Source: Deltaproteobacteria bacterium
Lineage (GTDB): Bacteria > Desulfobacterota > Anaeroferrophillalia > Anaeroferrophillales > Tharpellaceae
Assembly (NCBI GenBank): GCA_013153415.1
Contig: JAADEO010000028.1
Location: forward strand, 1 to 8,108
Reading direction: 5' to 3'
DNA: 8,108 nucleotides
Below, in pieces: positions 4,915 to 8,108 of the stretch. The notes under the pieces are model-generated. The model made no database searches, was not told where the DNA came from, and saw nothing but the letters and a program-made list of their open reading frames with translations. Numbering within the stretch: position 1 is the first letter of the stretch; every line of letters begins with the position of its first letter. The translations under genes were made by a program, and so were the position numbers.

Positions 4915-7362
4915 TCAAGGATCAAGATCCAGGCGGAAGGTGATGGTGTTGCTCTCCTGGCTGTCGACCACGAAGCCGAAACGCTGACAGAATTCGATCA
5001 TCTTCTGGTTTTCCGCCAGAACCACGCCGTAGATCCGGGGGATCTTCCGATCCCTGGCAATCTCCAACAGTCTCTTCATCAGGATGGCTCCGACCCCTTG
5101 TCCCTGGTAGTCGTCGGCGACGACGATGGCGAATTCATATTTGTCGAAACGGGGCTGGTAGGTGAGACGGTTGACGCCGATCGATCGCTGGCGGCCGTTT
5201 TCCTCGACCAGGGCGATGATCGCCATCTCCCGGTCGTAATCGATCTGGGTGAAGCGGGCGGCCTGTTCGTGGGTCAGGTGGCGGCGGTAGCTGAAGAAAC
5301 GGAAATAGTTGGTCTCCCGCGAAAGGGAGTGGAAGAGCTCGTGGTGGAGATCTTCATCCTCGGGCCGGATCGGCCGGATCAACAGAGGACGGCCATCGCG
5401 CAGATGGTCATGGAACTCGTACTCATTGGGGTAAGGGGCGATGACCAGATGGCGGGGCGGCCGTAATTTATTTCTGATGACGCTGACCCGGCTCTGGCAG
5501 ATGAGGAAATAATTCCCGTCCTGAGCCTCCCGCAAAGAGATGTCGAGTGTTCTGATTTCCGGACAGTCGGTGATGATGCTGGCCAGGCGCAGCAGGATGA
5601 TGGCCAGTTCTTCCCGGAGCTCATCGCCCCGGTGTTTGAGGGGGCGGGCAGCGGCCGACCGGGTGATCATGATCTGGGCCAGAAAGGGATTGAGCGGTGG
5701 CAGCATGATCGATTTTTCCGGTTGCACCTCAGCGGCGATGCCGTCCAGGGCGAGAAACAGATAGGGGCCGAATTCGACGTCGGTGGCGGCGCCGATATGC
5801 AGGCGGAGATGCTCCCCATTGCCGGCTGGAGGTGAATCTTCGGCGGTCAGTCCGTAAGCGGAGAGCAGTTTTTCGGCCGGCTCGGCGGGCAGGATCCGGG
5901 GTTGTTCGTCGAGAAAAGGTTCGAGGAAATCCCTTTTGCTGAGGTGCTTGATTTTGAACTGGCGCTGGAAGCGCGGGGTCAGGGCTGTGAGCTGTCTGAG
6001 TTTGTGGCGGTAACGTCGGCTGTAGAGGTAGGCGCTCAAAGCGGCGGGCACACTGAAATAGACGTAGATTCCCTGGTGGGCCAGAGCCGACGCTGTCCGG
6101 CGCTCCTTGGGAGTGGCATTGATCCAGGCGTAGGTTACGGCGCAGTTGTGGTGTTTGAGCTCCTCCTGGATGCTGGTGATCAGGCGGCGGGGCTTGAGAT
6201 CCGGATGGGCCGCAGCGAGGATCAGCAAGGCGTCGAACTCGTTCGCTTCCAGGCAGGTTTTGACCACCCGGGCGAAGGTTTCGGTGTCGGTGCCGCCACC
6301 GACATCGATCGGGTTCTGAATCAGCTTGTGGGGTAGCATGCGGCGCAGGGTGTCGACCAGCTGTTTCGACATCGGGGTCGGTTCGATCTGGTTGAAGAGC
6401 AGGTGATCGGTGGTGAAAATCGCCAGTCCTCCGGAATTGGTGATGATGCCGAGCCGGTCGCCGGTCGGAATGTTGCGTCGCGAAAGGGAGCGTCCGGCCA
6501 GCAGCAGTTCCTTGAAGTTGTCGACCGAGATGATGCCGGCCCGGCGGAAGGCGCTGTCGTAAACCGGTCCGGAGCCGATCTGAGAGAAGACCCGGCGGCG
6601 CAGGACCTCGTGGATCCGGGGGTGACGGCCGCTTTTGATGGCGATGATCGGTTTGATCCGGGAGACCGAGCGGCAGGCGCTGATGAATCTTTTCACGTCC
6701 CGGATGTTTTCCAGGTAGAGGAGAATGGCTTCGACTTCCGGATCGTCACCGACGTAGTCGATGAGATCGCCGAATTTGATATCGAGCAGGGAGCCGATGC
6801 CGGCGACATGGGAAAAGCCGATATCGAGTTCGGCTGCCAGGTTGAGAATTGTGCCCAGCACCGCGCCGCTCTGGGAAAAGAAGGCGATTTTCCCGGCTCG
6901 TGGCAATTGCGGATGGGTGGAGAGGTTGAGCTGGATCGGCGGGTTGAGAATGCCGCAGGAGTTGACCCCGATGATTCGGGTGTCGTGCTGGAGCGCGGCC
7001 CGGGAGATATTTTCGAGGATCTCACGGTCGCTGGTTGAGGAGATGTTGCGGGTGATTGCGACTATCGAGGTCTTTTCCAGGATCTCAGGAATGAAATAGT
7101 CCGGCAGGTGGGGCAGGGGACAGGTCAGGATGAGAAGGTCTATATGCTCTTCGACCCCGTGCAGGTTGAGACGGCAGTTGAAGGCCGGATCTTCCTCCTT
7201 GCCGGTCGGGTCGATGATGTAGATGGATCGCGGGCGGGCGGTCTCTTTGAGGTTTTGGTAAAGAATCCGACAGCCGGGATCATTTTTCGGGCTTTCTCCC
7301 GGGGTTCCGGCCACGGCGATGACCTGGGGGTTGAAAAGCTTGTCCAACTGGCTGATGCTCAT
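4915..7362 (-). CDS. Pat/PatZ-like protein: degenerate acyl-CoA synthetase (NDP-forming) region fused to GNAT acetyltransferase
   Basis: This is an 815-residue fusion. Residues 1-140 are a CoA-binding Rossmann domain (L-F-N-P-Q-V-I-A-V-A-G start, R-I-I-G-V-N-S-C-G-I-L-N-P end). Residues 155-460 are succinyl-CoA-ligase-like (F-F-S-Q-S-G-A-V at 161-168; I-T-N-S-G-G-L-A at 307-314; N-P-I-D-V-G-G at 350-356). Residues 491-630 are a shortened ATP-grasp remnant, and residues 650-812 a GNAT domain with I-D-Y-D-R-E-M (707-713), a likely general base E743, and the acetyl-CoA loop Q753-G-Q-G-V-G758. The position of the synthetase phospho-histidine is R257 by ungapped comparison. About 80 residues of ATP-grasp, including its lid and HK(S/T)D motif, appear absent, matching the shortfall from the roughly 890 residues of E. 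coli PatZ. Synthetase activity is therefore unlikely; protein lysine acetylation, perhaps of acyl-CoA synthetases, is the likely role. The ATG at 7362 has GGGAGA 12 nt upstream. It follows the sigma-54 activator gene by 36 nt. Confidence 0.85.
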   Translation of the reverse strand: MSISQLDKLFNPQVIAVAGTPGESPKNDPGCRILYQNLKETARPRSIYIIDPTGKEEDPAFNCRLNLHGVEEHIDLLILTCPLPHLPDYFIPEILEKTSIVAITRNISSTSDREILENISRAALQHDTRIIGVNSCGILNPPIQLNLSTHPQLPRAGKIAFFSQSGAVLGTILNLAAELDIGFSHVAGIGSLLDIKFGDLIDYVGDDPEVEAILLYLENIRDVKRFISACRSVSRIKPIIAIKSGRHPRIHEVLRRRVFSQIGSGPVYDSAFRRAGIISVDNFKELLLAGRSLSRRNIPTGDRLGIITNSGGLAIFTTDHLLFNQIEPTPMSKQLVDTLRRMLPHKLIQNPIDVGGGTDTETFARVVKTCLEANEFDALLILAAAHPDLKPRRLITSIQEELKHHNCAVTYAWINATPKERRTASALAHQGIYVYFSVPAALSAYLYSRRYRHKLRQLTALTPRFQRQFKIKHLSKRDFLEPFLDEQPRILPAEPAEKLLSAYGLTAEDSPPAGNGEHLRLHIGAATDVEFGPYLFLALDGIAAEVQPEKSIMLPPLNPFLAQIMITRSAAARPLKHRGDELREELAIILLRLASIITDCPEIRTLDISLREAQDGNYFLICQSRVSVIRNKLRPPRHLVIAPYPNEYEFHDHLRDGRPLLIRPIRPEDEDLHHELFHSLSRETNYFRFFSYRRHLTHEQAARFTQIDYDREMAIIALVEENGRQRSIGVNRLTYQPRFDKYEFAIVVADDYQGQGVGAILMKRLLEIARDRKIPRIYGVVLAENQKMIEFCQRFGFVVDSQESNTITFRLDLDP

Positions 7363-7398
7363 TTCTATTTCGTATCTCCCGTGGCGTAGAACCCCGCC

Positions 7399-8108
7399 TT
7401 ATTTCAGGTTGTATTTTTCCAGCCGGTAACGGAAAGAGCGAAAACTCAAACCTAAAAGCTCAGCCGCCCTGGTCTTGTTGTTGCCGCTCAGTTGCAGGGC
7501 CTGCCTGATGAGATCGGTCTCCAGGCGGGCAATGAACTCTTCCAGGTCCATGCCATCGGGGGAGAGTTTGACGGTGCCGAACTGGCTCTGCGAAGTCTGA
7601 AGCATCGCGGCCGGCAGGCTTGAGAGGGGAATGTAGTCGCTGCCGGAACCGAGCACCACGCAGCGCTCGACGATGTTACGCAACTCGCGGATATTTCCAG
7701 GGTAATTGTAGCTGGTCAGGGCCTGGATGGCCTCCGGGCTGAAGCCCTTGATGTCACGGTTGTATTCCCGGCAGTACTCGTGCAGGAAATGGTTGAGTAG
7801 CAGGGGGATGTCTTCGGCCCGTTCCCTGAGGGGCGGCAGGTCTATGCGGATGACGTTGAGCCGGTAGAAGAGATCCTGGCGGAAATCGCCCTGGTCGACC
7901 GCCTCCTGAAGATCCCGGTTGGTGGCGGCGATGAACTGGAGATCGACGCTGATCTCCTTGGTGCTGCCGACCTTCTGGAAGGTTTTCTCCTGGATGGCCC
8001 GCAGGATCTTGACCTGGAGGGAAGGGGGAATCTCGGCGATTTCGTCGAGAAAGAGGGTGCCGCCATCGGCGGCTTCAAGATATCCTTCGGTATTGCTGAC
8101 GGCTCCGG
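7399..8108 (-). CDS. Sigma-54-dependent NtrC-family activator, C-terminal part (PilR-like; 5' end outside window)
   Basis: The - strand frame is open from the window edge (first full codon 8106-8104) to the TAA at 7401-7399, 236 residues. The TTG at 7683 is internal, in P-G-N-I-R-E-L-R-N. The fragment begins with G-A-V, the end of the GAFTGA sigma-54 contact loop, followed by Walker B (G-G-T-L-F-L-D-E-I), sensor I (F-I-A-A-T-N-R-D-L), the arginine-finger region (F-R-Q-D-L-F-Y-R-L-N-V), P-P-L-R-E-R, and sensor II (Y-P-G-N-I-R-E-L). The last 40 residues are a Fis-type helix-turn-helix (G-N-N-K-T-R-A-A-E-L-L-G-L) ending in S-F-R-S-F-R-Y-R-L-E-K-Y, very like PilR of type IV pilus systems. Such proteins remodel RNA polymerase-sigma54 at -24/-12 promoters. 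The receiver domain and Walker A lie beyond the window, so the PilR assignment is tentative. The Pat-like gene follows after 36 nt and is probably co-transcribed. Confidence 0.9.
   Translation of the reverse strand, partial: GAVSNTEGYLEAADGGTLFLDEIAEIPPSLQVKILRAIQEKTFQKVGSTKEISVDLQFIAATNRDLQEAVDQGDFRQDLFYRLNVIRIDLPPLRERAEDIPLLLNHFLHEYCREYNRDIKGFSPEAIQALTSYNYPGNIRELRNIVERCVVLGSGSDYIPLSSLPAAMLQTSQSQFGTVKLSPDGMDLEEFIARLETDLIRQALQLSGNNKTRAAELLGLSFRSFRYRLEKYNLK

Noticed and set aside
4866..4930. Search for a bidirectional terminator between lptF and the Pat-like gene, including GGATC-AA-GATCC at 4919-4930.
   Set aside because: The 2-nt loop and 5-bp stem overlap the end of the Pat-like coding region, and no T-tract is present. 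I see no convincing terminator in this 49-nt gap.
5225..5243. A 19-bp identity between this stretch and 2190-2208 in the cooC-like gene.
   Set aside because: Both encode the same short D-Y-D-R-E peptide in unrelated domains with the same preferred codons. A coincidental match is more likely than a functional repeat.
5902..7038. Two + strand open frames of 144 and 211 codons opposite the Pat-like gene.
   Set aside because: They have acidic, low-complexity composition with no recognisable motifs, and the opposite strand encodes convincing domains throughout.
7842..8078. A 78-codon - strand open frame within the sigma-54 activator region.
   Set aside because: The product is Ser/Arg/Pro-rich. 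The overlapping frame on the same strand gives a clear AAA+ domain.

Overview
The window looks like an ordinary chromosomal segment of an anaerobic, LPS-bearing (Gram-negative) bacterium, most plausibly a Desulfuromonadales/Geobacter-type member of the former Deltaproteobacteria. This is inferred from gene content: a CooC-type nickel-insertase ATPase (CO dehydrogenase maturation), an LptF-type LPS export permease, an AsmA-like envelope protein, and a PilR-like sigma-54 activator. Base composition is moderately GC-rich and coding density is high. No RNA gene, insertion sequence, prophage or CRISPR array was seen.

Layout. (1) Positions 1-1870, + strand: the 3' part of an AsmA-like protein, then a TTG-started 82-residue membrane-anchored zinc-ribbon protein (PP0621-like), probably one operon. 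(2) 1871-2077: a convergent intergenic gap with a striking three-plus-three inverted array of CACGAAA / TTTCGTG units. (3) 2078-2863, - strand: a complete CooC-like ATPase. (4) 2864-2967: an AT-rich divergent promoter region. (5) 2968-4865, + strand: radC and an lptF-type permease separated by 2 nt. (6) 4915-8108, - strand: the C-terminal 236 residues of a sigma-54 activator, followed after 36 nt by an 815-residue fusion of an acyl-CoA synthetase (NDP-forming)-like region with a C-terminal GNAT acetyltransferase (Pat/PatZ-like). These two are probably co-transcribed.

Function. The first block and lptF concern the envelope, radC is of the DNA-repair family, cooC concerns metalloenzyme maturation, and the last pair probably links transcriptional control to protein lysine acetylation. 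The most informative oddity is in the Pat-like protein. The position of the catalytic phospho-histidine of the synthetase family is arginine, and about 80 residues of the ATP-grasp domain, including the HK(S/T)D segment, appear to be missing, while the GNAT domain is intact. This suggests a sensor or regulatory remnant driving an acetyltransferase. I saw no clear evidence of an undescribed multi-gene system; the inverted repeat array and the degenerate Pat are the best leads.
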